From an uncultured Eubacterium sp. (GTDB lineage: Bacteria > Bacillota > Clostridia > Lachnospirales > Lachnospiraceae), in assembly GCA_947088865.1 (NCBI GenBank), contig CAMUHY010000018.1:1-64000 (forward strand): 64,000 bases of DNA, written 5' to 3'. Under the pieces are notes generated by a model. It had not been told where the DNA came from and did no database searches. It was given only the letters and a program-made list of their open reading frames with translations. Made by a program: the position numbers and the translations under genes. This document shows, piece by piece, positions 8,948 to 19,681 of the stretch; within the stretch, counting starts at the first letter, position 1; every line of letters starts with the position of its first letter.

Positions 8948-10279
8948 CTATTTCTTCACCGCATTATTTTCTGGCACAAAAACATTATAAATTGTCTTAA
9001 TTGCATCTTCAAAATAGCGGTTTCTTACACCAATAATAATATTTAATTCGCTTGAGCCTTGGTCAATCATCTTAATATTAATTTTTTGTTTGGCAAGTGC
9101 AGAAAAAATATTTCCAGCAATACCAGAATTGTTTTTCATACCACGCCCAACAACAGCAATCAACGCAAGGTCTGCCTCTAACTCAATGGTGTCTGGATGG
9201 ACTGCTCTGTGAAGCTGTGCAAGCACCTTCTGTTCATTTTCCACAAACTCATCTTGATGGACAAATACGGTCATTGTATCAATACCTGATGGCATATGTT
9301 CAAACGAAATTCCATTGTCTTCAAATACCTGAAGCACTTTACGTCCAAAACCAATCTCGGAGTTCATCATATCTTTATCAATACTAATTGAGACAAATCC
9401 TTTTTTGCCTGCAATGCCTGTAATAATACAATCTGGCTTATTACAGGTCGTCTCTACAATCATTGTTCCCTTGTCATCTGGAGCATTGGTATTTTTAATA
9501 TTGATAGGGATTCCTTCTTTTCTAACTGGAAAGATTGCTGATTCATGCAGTACGGAAGCGCCCATATAAGAAAGCTCACGAAGCTCTTTATAGGTAATAA
9601 TTGTAATCGGCTTAGGATTGTCAACAATTCTTGGGTCTGCTGCCAAAAAGCCTGATACATCCGTCCAATTTTCATACACATCAGCCTTTAATGCTCTTGC
9701 CACAATAGAACCTGTAACATCGGAACCTCCTCTTGAAAAGGTCTTTATCTGTCCATTTGGCAATGCGCCATAAAATCCAGGTACAACTGCATTTTTTGTC
9801 CCTTCTAATCGATGCGCCATCACTTCGTTTGTCTTTTCGCCATCAAATTCGCCATTTTTATCAAAACAGATAACCGTTGCCGCATCAATAAATTCATAGT
9901 CAAGGTATTTTGCCATAATAATACCATTTAGATACTCTCCTCTGGAAGCGGCATAATCGCTGCCCGCCTTTGCCTGAAAGTTCTTTTTAATGGTATCAAA
10001 CTGTTCTTTTAAAGAAAGTTTTAGTCCAAGTCCCTTGATAATCTCATTGTATCGCTCCTCAATCGCTTTTAGATGTCTGTCAAAGGATTTGCCTGCCTCC
10101 GCCTCTGCATAACACTTATAAAGCATATCCGTAACCTTTGTATCTTCATCAAATCGCTTTCCGGGTGCAGAAGGAACTACATACTTTCTGCTCTCATCAC
10201 TGCGGATAATATTGCCAACTTTCTTAAACTGTTCTGCACTTGCAAGTGAACTTCCACCAAACTTAACTACTTTAACCAT
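8948..10279 (-). CDS. lysC: Aspartate kinase
   Basis: Phosphorylates aspartate at the head of the Lys/Thr/Met pathway. 443 residues: KFGGSS at 6-11, the FSRGGSDVTGSIVA catalytic segment, the DVSGFLAADPRIV region, then two C-terminal ACT domains for allosteric control. The size and KFGGSSLASAEQFKKVGNI start suit the monofunctional class III-like type found in Lachnospiraceae. Lies 29 bases after hom and likely in the same transcript. Confidence 0.93.
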   Translation of the reverse strand: MVKVVKFGGSSLASAEQFKKVGNIIRSDESRKYVVPSAPGKRFDEDTKVTDMLYKCYAEAEAGKSFDRHLKAIEERYNEIIKGLGLKLSLKEQFDTIKKNFQAKAGSDYAASRGEYLNGIIMAKYLDYEFIDAATVICFDKNGEFDGEKTNEVMAHRLEGTKNAVVPGFYGALPNGQIKTFSRGGSDVTGSIVARALKADVYENWTDVSGFLAADPRIVDNPKPITIITYKELRELSYMGASVLHESAIFPVRKEGIPINIKNTNAPDDKGTMIVETTCNKPDCIITGIAGKKGFVSISIDKDMMNSEIGFGRKVLQVFEDNGISFEHMPSGIDTMTVFVHQDEFVENEQKVLAQLHRAVHPDTIELEADLALIAVVGRGMKNNSGIAGNIFSALAKQKINIKMIDQGSSELNIIIGVRNRYFEDAIKTIYNVFVPENNAVKK

Positions 10280-10308
10280 GATTTATTTTTGCCTTTCTTT
10301 TTATAAAA

Positions 10309-11532
10309 TTATGAAAATACCGTCTTATCAATTCGTATCCTACTAATCATAGGAATATTCTTTGCTGCCTCTGCAAATTCTTTTTCTGTCATCTCTTCTG
10401 TAACAAATCCAAATTCGCCCTCTATACCATCAACGGTCACTGTCTTCACATTGCCAAAGTTTTCTTTTATCTTTGTCAAATCGTCCAAACTTCCTTTTAC
10501 TCTTACAAAAAAGCTTCGCACTTCATCTTCTGTATTTCCAAGCTCAAGCTCCTTATTGCTCCATACAGTCATAACATTGGTTCCCTTGTGTTTCACACAG
10601 TCAACCACATCCGACACAACAGCGCTAGCCGTAGGAAGCTTTCCGGCTCCTGCGCCAAAAAACATAACATTGCCAAGCACATTGCCGTTGACATAAATAC
10701 CATTTAAAACATCATTTACATTATACAATGGATGTGAGCTTTCTATCATAAACGGCGCTGTCATCGCATATACTTTGCCATCCTTCTTATAGCTTGTAGC
10801 CAGCAATTTTACTACATATCCAAGCTTTTGTGCATATTTAAAATCTTGTGTTGTAATATTTGAAATTCCTTCTGTATATATTTCCTCAAAATGAACGGTT
10901 GAACCATATGCTAAAGAAGTTAAAATTGCTATTTTTCTGCATGCATCAAACCCTTCAACATCTGCTTCTGGATTGCGTTCTGCATACCCTAAATCCTGCG
11001 CTTCTTTTAGGACAACTTCATAATCGCTGCCTTCATTGCTCATCTTTGTCAGTATGTAATTGGTTGTTCCATTAAGAATGCCTGTTATATTTATAATTTC
11101 ATCTGCCGTAAGCGATTGATTAAGCGGTCTTATAATTGGTATACCTCCGCCTACGGATGCCTCAAACATAAAATTCAACTTTCTTTCTTTTGCCATTGCA
11201 AGAAGCTGCGGACCATGTGCCGCCACCAACGCTTTGTTGGAAGTACACACACTCTTGCCAGCCTCCAATGCCTTTTTGACAAATGTAAAGGCAGGCTCAA
11301 CGCCCCCCATAACCTCTACGACAACATCAATTTCTGAATCATTTATAATGTCATCGATATTATGAACAATTTTCTCTTGTATAGGGTCATCTGGAAAATC
11401 TCTTATATCAAGAACACTTTTAACTTCAATCTCCTGCCCTACTCTCTTGCTAATTGAATCATGGTTCGTTGATAATACCTCCACAACGCCCGAACCAACT
11501 GTACCATATCCTAATACTGCAATTTTTGCCAT
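10309..11532 (-). CDS. hom: Homoserine dehydrogenase
   Basis: Reduces aspartate semialdehyde to homoserine. N-terminal Rossmann motif AVLGYGTVGSGV, GGVEPAFTFVKKALEAGKSVCTSNKALVA, the substrate region GILNGTTNYILT and a C-terminal ACT domain (FVRVKGSLDDLTKI), total 407 residues. The start at 11532 follows SD GGAGAAAA; an in-frame ATG four codons upstream contains the SD itself. Between the ACT-domain gene and lysC. Confidence 0.94.
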   Translation of the reverse strand: MAKIAVLGYGTVGSGVVEVLSTNHDSISKRVGQEIEVKSVLDIRDFPDDPIQEKIVHNIDDIINDSEIDVVVEVMGGVEPAFTFVKKALEAGKSVCTSNKALVAAHGPQLLAMAKERKLNFMFEASVGGGIPIIRPLNQSLTADEIINITGILNGTTNYILTKMSNEGSDYEVVLKEAQDLGYAERNPEADVEGFDACRKIAILTSLAYGSTVHFEEIYTEGISNITTQDFKYAQKLGYVVKLLATSYKKDGKVYAMTAPFMIESSHPLYNVNDVLNGIYVNGNVLGNVMFFGAGAGKLPTASAVVSDVVDCVKHKGTNVMTVWSNKELELGNTEDEVRSFFVRVKGSLDDLTKIKENFGNVKTVTVDGIEGEFGFVTEEMTEKEFAEAAKNIPMISRIRIDKTVFS

Positions 11533-11572
11533 AGTTTTCTCCATTCCACATCATACTTTTTGTATATGCTTT

Positions 11573-12013
11573 TTACTCACGACTCAATATCTTTAGATAC
11601 CTCACACCTTTTAAAGCATCAATTTCTTCTATCATCACAGAAGAATCTCCTGTCGTTGTAAGAATATCCACGCTTAATGTCAAAGAAGCCACCCCATTTA
11701 CTGGTATAGTCTGATGAATCGTCAGTATATTTGCCTTAAATTCAGCTATCTTATTAAGCACTGCTGAAAGTAATCCTGGCTCATCATCCATCGACAAAAC
11801 AAAGGTAATGGTGCGTCCCTTGACATTATCTCTAAAAGGAAATATATCGTCTTTGTATTTATAATACGAACTTCGGCTAATTCCAACCTGTTCTGTTGCC
11901 TCTGCTACGGATATTTCCTTTGTCTCAATCAATTTATTAACCTGCGCTACTTTAATAAGCACCTCAGGCAAGGCTTTCTGTTTGACAACATAATACTTGC
12001 TTTCTTCTCTCAC
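11573..12013 (-). CDS. ACT-domain regulatory protein (PheB-like)
   Basis: 146 residues. The N terminus has a helix-turn-helix-like segment (ISVAEATEQVGISRSSYYKYKDDIF) and the C terminus an ACT domain (ITFVLSMDDEPGLLSAVLNKIAEF). This matches the PheB/UPF0735 family often encoded beside hom. Likely senses an amino acid; whether it binds DNA is not shown. 29-40 base spacing to neighbours suggests one operon with hom and lysC. Confidence 0.85.
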   Translation of the reverse strand: MREESKYYVVKQKALPEVLIKVAQVNKLIETKEISVAEATEQVGISRSSYYKYKDDIFPFRDNVKGRTITFVLSMDDEPGLLSAVLNKIAEFKANILTIHQTIPVNGVASLTLSVDILTTTGDSSVMIEEIDALKGVRYLKILSRE

Positions 12014-12024
12014 AATCGTCTCCG

Positions 12025-13641
12025 TTAGATTTCTCTGCCAAACACGCTGGCAAGATATCTCATATTATTGACATGCGTATCATTGAGAGCTTCTGGCTTC
12101 ATACGCCATTTCCAATTGGTTCCCATACTTGATGGGAAATTCATTCTAGCTGTATTATCCAATTTTAATATATCCTGCACCGCAAAGATAGATAAAACAG
12201 CAACACTTCCATATGCAGCTCGAAATACTTGGTCTACCAATTTATCTCTATCCCTTGTATCAAGGTAATCAAAGGCATATCCAAGCTCCCATTCATTATG
12301 CTGTGTAAAATAGCCAAACAAGGTCTCATTGTCATGTGTTCCGCCATATACAACACAATTTGTCTTATAATTATATGGAAGATGCGGATTTTTTCTGTCC
12401 CCTCCAAATGCAAACTCAAGCACCTTCATAGAAGGATAGCCATTATGCTCTAAAAGCTCGTCAACTTCTTTTAGACTTACCCCTAAATCTTCTGCAATAA
12501 TTTTCTTTTCACCAATTGCTTCATTGATAACATTAAGCAGCTTTTGACCTGGTCCTTTTTGATACTCGCCTTTTCTTGCATCGGGCATCTCGGCTGGAAT
12601 ACTATAATACTGAACAATTCCAATAAAATGGTCAATCCTTATCACATCATAAATATAAGCGGAACGAATCATTCTCTTTTTCCACCATGCAAAATTGTTT
12701 TTTTCCATTTTTGCCCAGTCATACAAAGGATTTCCCCATTTCTGTCCCGCATCGCAAAATGCATCTGGTGGAACACCTGCAACTTTAGTAGGTGTAAGAT
12801 TTTCATCTAAAAGATATTCTTCGGCATTTGCCCATACATCAACGCTATCATATCCCATATAAATTGGAATATCACCAATAATCTCAACGCCCTTAGCGTT
12901 TGCATATTGCTTTAATTTCGTCCACTGTTTATCAAACTCATATTGTATAAATTGCCAATATCCAATATCATTGGCAAGAAGTTCCTTATACTTCTTTATT
13001 CCTTCCGGCGTGCGGAATTTGATATCATCATCCCATTCCGCCCATGAAACTTGATTATTATAATATTTAACTGCCATAAATAAGGCATAATCATCAAGCC
13101 ATTCCTTATTATCGCTGACAAAATTATCAAATTGTTTATACAGCGGAAGCCCTTTTGCAAGAGTACGCTTGCTGTCTACATACAACTGCTTAAAATTTTC
13201 ATAAGCTTGACGCAAAATTGCAAATCGTTCATTATAAATTTTTTCATAACTTACATATCGATTATCGCCAATTTGAATATCATAATTGTGCGCATATCTT
13301 CCTGCCAATGCATCCTCTTCTGACACATCAACGGGAACAAAGCCATCGCCCCAATCAACCTTTAAGATGTCCGATTTTTTCAGCAAACCATCCTCCACCA
13401 ACATATCTAAATCAATAAAGTATGGGTTTCCGGCAAATGCAGAATAAGACTGATATGGACTATCCCCATATGTAGTAGGTCCTAATGGAAGCACCTGCCA
13501 ATATTTGTGATTACAATTCCTTACAAAATCCACAAAGTCGTAAGCTGCTTTTCCAAATGTTCCAATACCATAATTGGAAGGAAGACTGCTTACAGCCATC
13601 AGTATACCTGCACTTCTTTCAAATAATTTCACCTTTTCCAT
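12025..13641 (-). CDS. malQ: 4-alpha-glucanotransferase (amylomaltase)
   Basis: GH77 enzyme that rearranges alpha-1,4-glucans during maltodextrin or glycogen turnover. 538 residues with PLGPTTYGDSPYQSYSAFAGNP, GDIPIYMGYDSVDVWAN, the nucleophile region IRIDHFIG, IIAEDLG (acid/base) and GTHDNETL. An in-frame ATG four codons upstream contains the SD (ATGAGGA), so 13641 is used. The spacer before it resembles only the 3' part of the pseudoknot leader. Confidence 0.94.
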   Translation of the reverse strand: MEKVKLFERSAGILMAVSSLPSNYGIGTFGKAAYDFVDFVRNCNHKYWQVLPLGPTTYGDSPYQSYSAFAGNPYFIDLDMLVEDGLLKKSDILKVDWGDGFVPVDVSEEDALAGRYAHNYDIQIGDNRYVSYEKIYNERFAILRQAYENFKQLYVDSKRTLAKGLPLYKQFDNFVSDNKEWLDDYALFMAVKYYNNQVSWAEWDDDIKFRTPEGIKKYKELLANDIGYWQFIQYEFDKQWTKLKQYANAKGVEIIGDIPIYMGYDSVDVWANAEEYLLDENLTPTKVAGVPPDAFCDAGQKWGNPLYDWAKMEKNNFAWWKKRMIRSAYIYDVIRIDHFIGIVQYYSIPAEMPDARKGEYQKGPGQKLLNVINEAIGEKKIIAEDLGVSLKEVDELLEHNGYPSMKVLEFAFGGDRKNPHLPYNYKTNCVVYGGTHDNETLFGYFTQHNEWELGYAFDYLDTRDRDKLVDQVFRAAYGSVAVLSIFAVQDILKLDNTARMNFPSSMGTNWKWRMKPEALNDTHVNNMRYLASVFGREI

Positions 13642-13682
13642 TTTAATCCTCATTCTTGAGCATCTTTTTTATAAAAAAACTA

Positions 13683-14147
13683 CTAATCTTTCAAGTTTTC
13701 TACCATGCTCTTTAAATTTTCTTTTTCTTCTCTTGATAATAATATATTGACATTAATCAAAATAATGAGTTTTCCATTCACATTTGCCACTTTATCCATA
13801 TAAATGGTTTCTTTATTTCTAATAATCAGAGGCATCGGCGTAATATTATCGGTATCAATATCACTTATTTCCATAACTTCATCAACTTCAAGCGCAATTT
13901 TGACACTGCCAACATTAATAATAATAGCATTGCCCGTAAATTCGCCCTCTTCTTGTCTAAATTTTCTCTTAAAGCTATATACAGGAATAACCTCTCCTCT
14001 TAAATTAATAATTCCTCTAATATATGACACTGCATTCGGAACAGATACGACCTGAATTTGCTTCTCAATAGACTGTACAGAATTAATATCCACCCCATAC
14101 AGTTCATTATTTAATCTAAATACTACTGGTTTTACATACTCCGCCAT
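13683..14147 (-). CDS. cheW: Chemotaxis coupling protein CheW
   Basis: 154 residues forming a single CheW domain: FRLNNELYGVDINSVQSIEKQ, VPNAVSYIRGIINLRGEVIPVYSFK and ALEVDEVMEISDID. CheW links receptors to CheA. No other chemotaxis gene lies in the window, so this stand-alone copy between prfB and malQ may serve a distant array. Start 14147 has SD GGGGG; the longer frame from 14189 overlaps prfB. Confidence 0.92.
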   Translation of the reverse strand: MAEYVKPVVFRLNNELYGVDINSVQSIEKQIQVVSVPNAVSYIRGIINLRGEVIPVYSFKRKFRQEEGEFTGNAIIINVGSVKIALEVDEVMEISDIDTDNITPMPLIIRNKETIYMDKVANVNGKLIILINVNILLSREEKENLKSMVENLKD

Positions 14148-14161
14148 AATATCCCCCTTTT

Positions 14162-15277
14162 CTACTCGGTACTTCCTGTACTTATCCAATTAAGATATGA
14201 ATTAATAAATGGATTAATATTTCCATCAAGCACACTCTGGGCATTTCCAACATCTTTATTGGTTCTATGGTCTTTTACCATCGTATATGGCTGTAAGACA
14301 TAGCTTCTAATTTGATTGCCAAAATTAATATCTTTTACATCGCCGCGTATATCTGAAGATTTTTGAGCATTTTCTTCTTGTTTTAAAAGATATAACTTTG
14401 CCTTTAACATCTGCATTGCTTTATCTTTATTTTGATGCTGTGAACGTTCATTTTGACATTGCACTACAATTCCTGTTGGCAAATGGGTAATACGAATTGC
14501 CGAAGACGTTTTATTGATATGCTGACCTCCCGCTCCACTGGAACGATACGTATCAATCCGCAAATCGTCCATATCAACCTCAATATCAATATCTTCATCA
14601 ATATCTGGCATCACATCACAGGAAACAAACGATGTCTGACGCTTGCCTGCTGCATTAAATGGAGATATTCGGACGAGTCTGTGAACACCATGTTCAGACT
14701 TTAAATGTCCATACGCATTGTCGCCTGATACTTCAATGGTAACCGATTTAATGCCAGCCTCATCCCCCTCTAAATAATCAATTGTCTGTGTTGTATATCC
14801 ATTGTTATCTGCCCACCGGTTATACATTCTAAACAGCATCTGACACCAATCGCAGGCTTCTGTACCTCCTGCCCCCGCATGAAGTGTAAGAATAGCATTT
14901 TTACTGTCATATTCTCCCGATAACAGCGTCTCAATCCTTAAAGCCTCCAATTTGCTCTCAAGATTTTCAACCTCCTCTTCTACTTCTGGAATTAAGGAGG
15001 TATCATTTTCCTCGTCTGCCATCTCAATCAACGTATTTGCATCTTCTATTCTTTGAATGAGCTCATCAAATTTTTCAAAAGCATCTTTTAAGACTTTTAG
15101 TTCTTTCATAGACTTTTGAGACTTTTCTGTATCGTCCCAAAATCCTGGTGCTTCCATATCAGCCTCAAGCTCCTCGATTCGTTTTTGTTTATTATCCAAA
15201 TCCAACGATTTCCTTATCTGCTCTACTGGCTGTGAAAAATTAGACAATTTCAATCTATACTGGTCTAACTCTACCAT
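14162..15277 (-). CDS. prfB: Peptide chain release factor 2
   Basis: Recognises UGA/UAA stops and triggers peptide release with its GGQ motif (SSGAGGQHINKTSSAIR). 371 residues from the ATG at 15277 (SD AAAGGA). The segment at residues 25-33, where many prfB genes carry the CUU-UGA programmed +1 frameshift, reads straight through (SLDLDNK), so this gene lacks autoregulation by frameshifting. Directly follows secA, a conserved Firmicutes pairing. Confidence 0.96.
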   Translation of the reverse strand: MVELDQYRLKLSNFSQPVEQIRKSLDLDNKQKRIEELEADMEAPGFWDDTEKSQKSMKELKVLKDAFEKFDELIQRIEDANTLIEMADEENDTSLIPEVEEEVENLESKLEALRIETLLSGEYDSKNAILTLHAGAGGTEACDWCQMLFRMYNRWADNNGYTTQTIDYLEGDEAGIKSVTIEVSGDNAYGHLKSEHGVHRLVRISPFNAAGKRQTSFVSCDVMPDIDEDIDIEVDMDDLRIDTYRSSGAGGQHINKTSSAIRITHLPTGIVVQCQNERSQHQNKDKAMQMLKAKLYLLKQEENAQKSSDIRGDVKDINFGNQIRSYVLQPYTMVKDHRTNKDVGNAQSVLDGNINPFINSYLNWISTGSTE

Positions 15278-15288
15278 AACTATCCTTT

Positions 15289-17853
15289 CTACGCCTGTCT
15301 TCCGCAACAGTTTTTATACTTCTTTCCACTTCCGCAAGGACACATATCATTTGGATATATCTTTTTTGTTGTTCTTCTCACAGGACCTTTTGATGCACTA
15401 TCATCTTTATTTGTTCCAGTAACCTTTGCAACCTGTTCTCTCTCCACCTTCTGCTCAACTTGAATATGGGTAAGCAGTCTTACCGTATCCTCCGTAATTG
15501 CATTGGACATCTCATCAAACATTTCAAAGCCCATCATCTTATATTGAACAACAGGGTCTCTTTGTCCATATGCCTGCAATCCTATACCTTGCTTTAACTG
15601 TTCCATATCGTCAATATGGTCCATCCACTTACGGTCAATCACTTTGAGAAGAACGACACGCTCTATTTCCCTAATTTGCTCAGGCTCGGCAAAAAGCGCT
15701 TCTTTTTCTTCATACAGCTTTACTGCCTTTTCTTTCATACTATGGAGAAGTTCACTTTTATTTTTAATCGCATCATCAGGCTTAATCGGTTCAATTGGTA
15801 TCGTTGCCAACATCACATTATTAATCTCATCGTAATCCCACTCGCTCGGTGAGGCATCCTCATTGATACATCTGTTTACAACACTCTCAACAAAATCGGT
15901 AATCATCTTGATAACCGTCTTGCGCATACTCTCTCCATTAAGCACTCGGTTTCTCTCTCTATAAATAATTTCTCTCTGCTCATTCATAACTTGGTCATAC
16001 TGGAGCAAATGACTTCTTATTCCATAGTTGTTTGTCTCTATCTTTTTCTGTGCTGATTCAATGGCATTGCTGAGCATCTTATGTTCAATCTGGTCTTCTT
16101 CTGCCACACCTAACGTATTAAATACACTCATCAATCGTTCTTGTCCAAATAAACGCATAAGGTCATCTTCAAGCGAAATATAAAATCTGGATTCACCTGG
16201 GTCGCCTTGACGTCCGGCACGTCCACGAAGCTGATTGTCAATACGTCTGCTCTCATGTCGTTCTGTACCAATAATCTTTAAACCGCCTGCTGCTCTAGCT
16301 TCCTCATCCAACTTAATATCCGTACCACGTCCTGCCATATTTGTGGCAATTGTCACAGCACCATGCTTGCCGGCTTCCGCTACAATCTCCGCCTCTTTTT
16401 CATGGAATTTGGCATTTAAAACATTATGCGGAATGCCTTTCTTTCTAAGCATCTCAGAAATCAATTCAGACGTTTCAATCGTAATTGTACCAACCAAAAC
16501 AGGCTGTCCTTTTTCATGGGATTCAATAACGGATTGTACAACCGCATCAAACTTACCCTTCTTGGTCTTATATACAGCATCGTTTAAATCCTTTCTAGCA
16601 ATTGGCTTATTGGTAGGGATTTCAACAACGTCCATATTATAAATTTCTCTAAATTCTTTTTCTTCCGTCAAGGCAGTACCAGTCATACCTGCCTTCTTTT
16701 CAAATTTATTAAAAAAGTTCTGGAATGTTACTGTTGCAAGCGTTTTGCTCTCTCGTTTTACTTTTACATGCTCTTTTGCCTCAATCGCCTGATGTAAACC
16801 ATCCGAATAACGACGTCCTGGCATAATACGTCCTGTAAATTCATCAACAATAAGAACCTCATCATCTTTAACCACATAATCTTTATCTCGAAACATCAAG
16901 TTATGCGCTCTTAACGCTAAGGTGACATTATGCTGAATCTCTAAGTTTTCCGGGTCTGCATAATTATCTATATGGAAAAATTGCTCTACCTTATGAACGC
17001 CTTGTTCCGTAAGACTTACAATTTTATCTTTTTCATTGACAATAAAATCGCCGTCCTCTTCAACTTCTTCCTGCATAATGGCTTGCATCTTTGTCATTTC
17101 GCCTTTATACTCGCCTTTTTGAAGCTGTCTGGCAAGAACGTCACACAATTCATATAATTTTGTCGATTTACCGCTTTGACCAGATATAATAAGAGGGGTT
17201 CTTGCCTCATCAATCAAAACAGAGTCCACCTCATCAATAATACAATACTTTAGATTGCGCAATACAAGTTGCTCTTTATAGATAGCCATATTGTCACGAA
17301 GATAATCAAAACCAAGTTCATTATTAGTCACATATGTTATATCACAAGCATATGCAGCTCTTCTCTCATCATCTTGAAGGTCATGGAGAACAACACCTAC
17401 TGTAAGACCTAAAAATTGATGTATTTGTCCCATCCATTCAGCATCACGCTTTGCAAGATAGTCATTTACTGTTACTATTAAAACGCCATTTTCAGCAAGC
17501 GCATTCAAATAAGCTGGAAGCGTTGATACAAGTGTCTTTCCTTCACCTGTTCTCATCTCTGCAATTCTTCCCTGATGAAGAATAATTCCACCTATTAACT
17601 GAACTCTGTAATGTTCCATACCAAGCACCCTTTTGCCAGCTTCACGCACAACAGCAAAAGCCTCTGGCAAAATGTCGTCCAGTGTCTCTCCTTTTGAAAG
17701 TCTTTCCTTAAATTCTTTTGTTTTTTGTTTTAATTGTTCGTCCGTAAGCTTCCCCATCGCTTCTTGATAACTTTCTATCTTATCAACAATCGGTTTGATA
17801 CGCTTTAACTCATGCTCGCTATGTGAACCAAACAATTTCTGCATTAATCCCAT
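15289..17853 (-). CDS. secA: Preprotein translocase ATPase SecA
   Basis: Motor of Sec-dependent export. 854 residues: N-terminal MGLMQKLFG, Walker A MRTGEGKT near residue 100, Walker B-like [32 protein letters not shown], the [15 protein letters not shown] helicase motif and a C-terminal zinc motif [13 protein letters not shown]. The start at 17853 is five codons inside the longest frame because GGAGG lies between the two ATGs. Confidence 0.97.
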   Translation of the reverse strand: MGLMQKLFGSHSEHELKRIKPIVDKIESYQEAMGKLTDEQLKQKTKEFKERLSKGETLDDILPEAFAVVREAGKRVLGMEHYRVQLIGGIILHQGRIAEMRTGEGKTLVSTLPAYLNALAENGVLIVTVNDYLAKRDAEWMGQIHQFLGLTVGVVLHDLQDDERRAAYACDITYVTNNELGFDYLRDNMAIYKEQLVLRNLKYCIIDEVDSVLIDEARTPLIISGQSGKSTKLYELCDVLARQLQKGEYKGEMTKMQAIMQEEVEEDGDFIVNEKDKIVSLTEQGVHKVEQFFHIDNYADPENLEIQHNVTLALRAHNLMFRDKDYVVKDDEVLIVDEFTGRIMPGRRYSDGLHQAIEAKEHVKVKRESKTLATVTFQNFFNKFEKKAGMTGTALTEEKEFREIYNMDVVEIPTNKPIARKDLNDAVYKTKKGKFDAVVQSVIESHEKGQPVLVGTITIETSELISEMLRKKGIPHNVLNAKFHEKEAEIVAEAGKHGAVTIATNMAGRGTDIKLDEEARAAGGLKIIGTERHESRRIDNQLRGRAGRQGDPGESRFYISLEDDLMRLFGQERLMSVFNTLGVAEEDQIEHKMLSNAIESAQKKIETNNYGIRSHLLQYDQVMNEQREIIYRERNRVLNGESMRKTVIKMITDFVESVVNRCINEDASPSEWDYDEINNVMLATIPIEPIKPDDAIKNKSELLHSMKEKAVKLYEEKEALFAEPEQIREIERVVLLKVIDRKWMDHIDDMEQLKQGIGLQAYGQRDPVVQYKMMGFEMFDEMSNAITEDTVRLLTHIQVEQKVEREQVAKVTGTNKDDSASKGPVRRTTKKIYPNDMCPCGSGKKYKNCCGRQA

Positions 17854-17930
17854 TCCAAAAGCCTCCATAATCCTCTTATTTAGAATACTCTATAATCTCC
17901 GAGAGCAAAAAATGCTAAATTATCTGAATA

Positions 17931-17959
17931 ATTGTACCACTAATAGACGTTTTAATCAA
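17931..17959 (-). promoter_or_regulatory. Promoter for secA and the downstream run
   Basis: On the minus strand TTGATT (17959-17954) and TACAAT (17936-17931) are 17 bases apart, about 80 bases before the secA start. It lies in the divergent region shared with the plus-strand SGNH gene, for which I see no equally good promoter. Confidence 0.65.
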
Positions 17960-18068
17960 CGAAAAAAATTTTTTAACTTTTTTAAACTTTTTAATATCTT
18001 CTTGCATCTAAGTATTATAATCACTAAAATAAATAAGATTACTAAAAAATAAATTAAGGGAGTACACT

Positions 18069-19061
18069 ATGATAAACCAAAAATATACATCAAAAAAATC
18101 CAGACGACGCAAAAAAAGACGATTGAAAAGAAAAATCAAACGAATACTTTTAATTACAGGCACTTTTTTAGTATTTAGTTTACTGTTTAGTATTGTTATT
18201 TTTCTGCCCTATCAAGGCGATGCACAACACTTGCAAGAACCTAACAACAAAACAACCGTTTCTTCATGTGAGAACACAACCATTTCCTTAGATGATGAGG
18301 AACATTCCTGCGAATCAACAACTACGGTCTCCCTAAACAATGAAGAAATTTCACAAGATACGGAATCTTCGCAAAGCAGTGATGAACCTTCACAAAAAAA
18401 TGAGCCTTCGCAAAATACGGAACCTTCACAAGAAAATACAACTGCTGTAAAAGAGACTATTCCAGAGACAACACCGTCTTCTTTGCCTGTTGAAAATGAT
18501 TATTTTAATGATGCCGTTTTTATCGGCGACTCTCGCACAGAAGGTTTCTTTATGTATACAGACCTTTCCAATGCAAAAGCCTATGCTCATAAGGGACTTA
18601 CCGTTGACACGGTATTTACAGACCCTGTTATCAATATAAATGGCTCTAAGCTGTCAATTGTAGAAGCCTTGCGACAAACTTCATTTCAAAAAGTATATAT
18701 TATGCTTGGTGTAAATGAGACCGGTTGGGCATACAATAGTATTTTTATTGAAAAATATACAAAATTGGTTGATGAAATTCAAGCTATCAATCCAAATGCT
18801 ACGATATATTTACAATCCATTTTGCCTGTAAGCAATGAAGTGTCGTCAACTCACGATTATATTAAAAATGAAAAAATTAATGAATATAATGGCTTTATTG
18901 TGCAAATAGCAAAAGAAAAAAATGCCCACTATCTCAATGTTTCTGAAGCGGTTGCTTCTCCTAGCGGCGCTCTGCCAGATGATGCTGCCATTGATGGGAT
19001 TCATTTAAAAAAAGAATACTGTGAAAAATGGCTTGAATATTTAAAAAAACATACTATATAA
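18069..19061 (+). CDS. Membrane-anchored SGNH-family hydrolase
   Basis: 330 residues. A strongly basic N terminus and one transmembrane helix (about 26-47) are followed by a Ser/Thr/Gln/Glu-rich linker with repeated EPSQ units (about 95-125). The extracellular SGNH domain has GDSR with the nucleophile at S155, LGVNETGW and the catalytic DGIHL near the C terminus. SGNH domains of this layout act on O-acetyl groups of envelope polymers. Strong SD AAGGGAG. Start of the plus-strand envelope locus; substrate not known. Confidence 0.85.
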   Translation: MINQKYTSKKSRRRKKRRLKRKIKRILLITGTFLVFSLLFSIVIFLPYQGDAQHLQEPNNKTTVSSCENTTISLDDEEHSCESTTTVSLNNEEISQDTESSQSSDEPSQKNEPSQNTEPSQENTTAVKETIPETTPSSLPVENDYFNDAVFIGDSRTEGFFMYTDLSNAKAYAHKGLTVDTVFTDPVININGSKLSIVEALRQTSFQKVYIMLGVNETGWAYNSIFIEKYTKLVDEIQAINPNATIYLQSILPVSNEVSSTHDYIKNEKINEYNGFIVQIAKEKNAHYLNVSEAVASPSGALPDDAAIDGIHLKKEYCEKWLEYLKKHTI

Positions 19062-19212
19062 TGTTTATTTATGTACCTAAAATAAAAATAACATAAAAAA
19101 TAAGTCAATAATACTTCATTATTCATATATGAATTTATTGCTTATTTGTACTAAATCACTGTAAATAAGACTTGATATAATTTTTACATTATATTTCAAA
19201 ATGGAGGATACA

Positions 19213-19665
19213 ATGAAAAAAATAACATTAACTTTTATAACACTAATTCTATTATTAACGTTATCTGCCTGCTCTCAAAAAGAGGTCTCAATCAATATAA
19301 AGGATTTAAGCGATAAGTTGCTGCAACAAGTTGCTTTTGAAGATGAGCTTGTTCAAATCAATCAAGAAAAAGTAGCGCTGCTCTACAATATTGAAAATGC
19401 CGCAAATGAGTATGTATATATTGGCAGCGGCGCAACGGCTGAAGAAATCGCTGTATTTGAATTTAATAATACAGAGGATGCTAAAAATGCACTGCAAGCT
19501 GCCGAAAACCGAATTTCACAGCAAAAAACAGATTATGCAGCATACAATCCAAAAGAAATCCAAAAACTCGACAACGCCATTGTAAAAAATACAGGACGTT
19601 ACCTGATTGTATGTGTATCTGAGGGCGATACCGCCAAAAAAATAATTGGAGAATACACAAATTAA
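19213..19665 (+). CDS. DUF4358-type lipoprotein
   Basis: 150 residues with a lipoprotein signal peptide (MKKITLTF, hydrophobic core, lipobox LSAC with the lipidated Cys around residue 18). The mature domain (ATAEEIAVFEFNNTEDAKNAL...VKNTGRYLIVCVSE) matches my recollection of DUF4358, common in Lachnospiraceae beside O-acetylation genes. The ATG at 19213 follows GGAGGA. Function unknown. Confidence 0.8.
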   Translation: MKKITLTFITLILLLTLSACSQKEVSINIKDLSDKLLQQVAFEDELVQINQEKVALLYNIENAANEYVYIGSGATAEEIAVFEFNNTEDAKNALQAAENRISQQKTDYAAYNPKEIQKLDNAIVKNTGRYLIVCVSEGDTAKKIIGEYTN

Positions 19666-19681
19666 TTCGATGGAGTAACCT

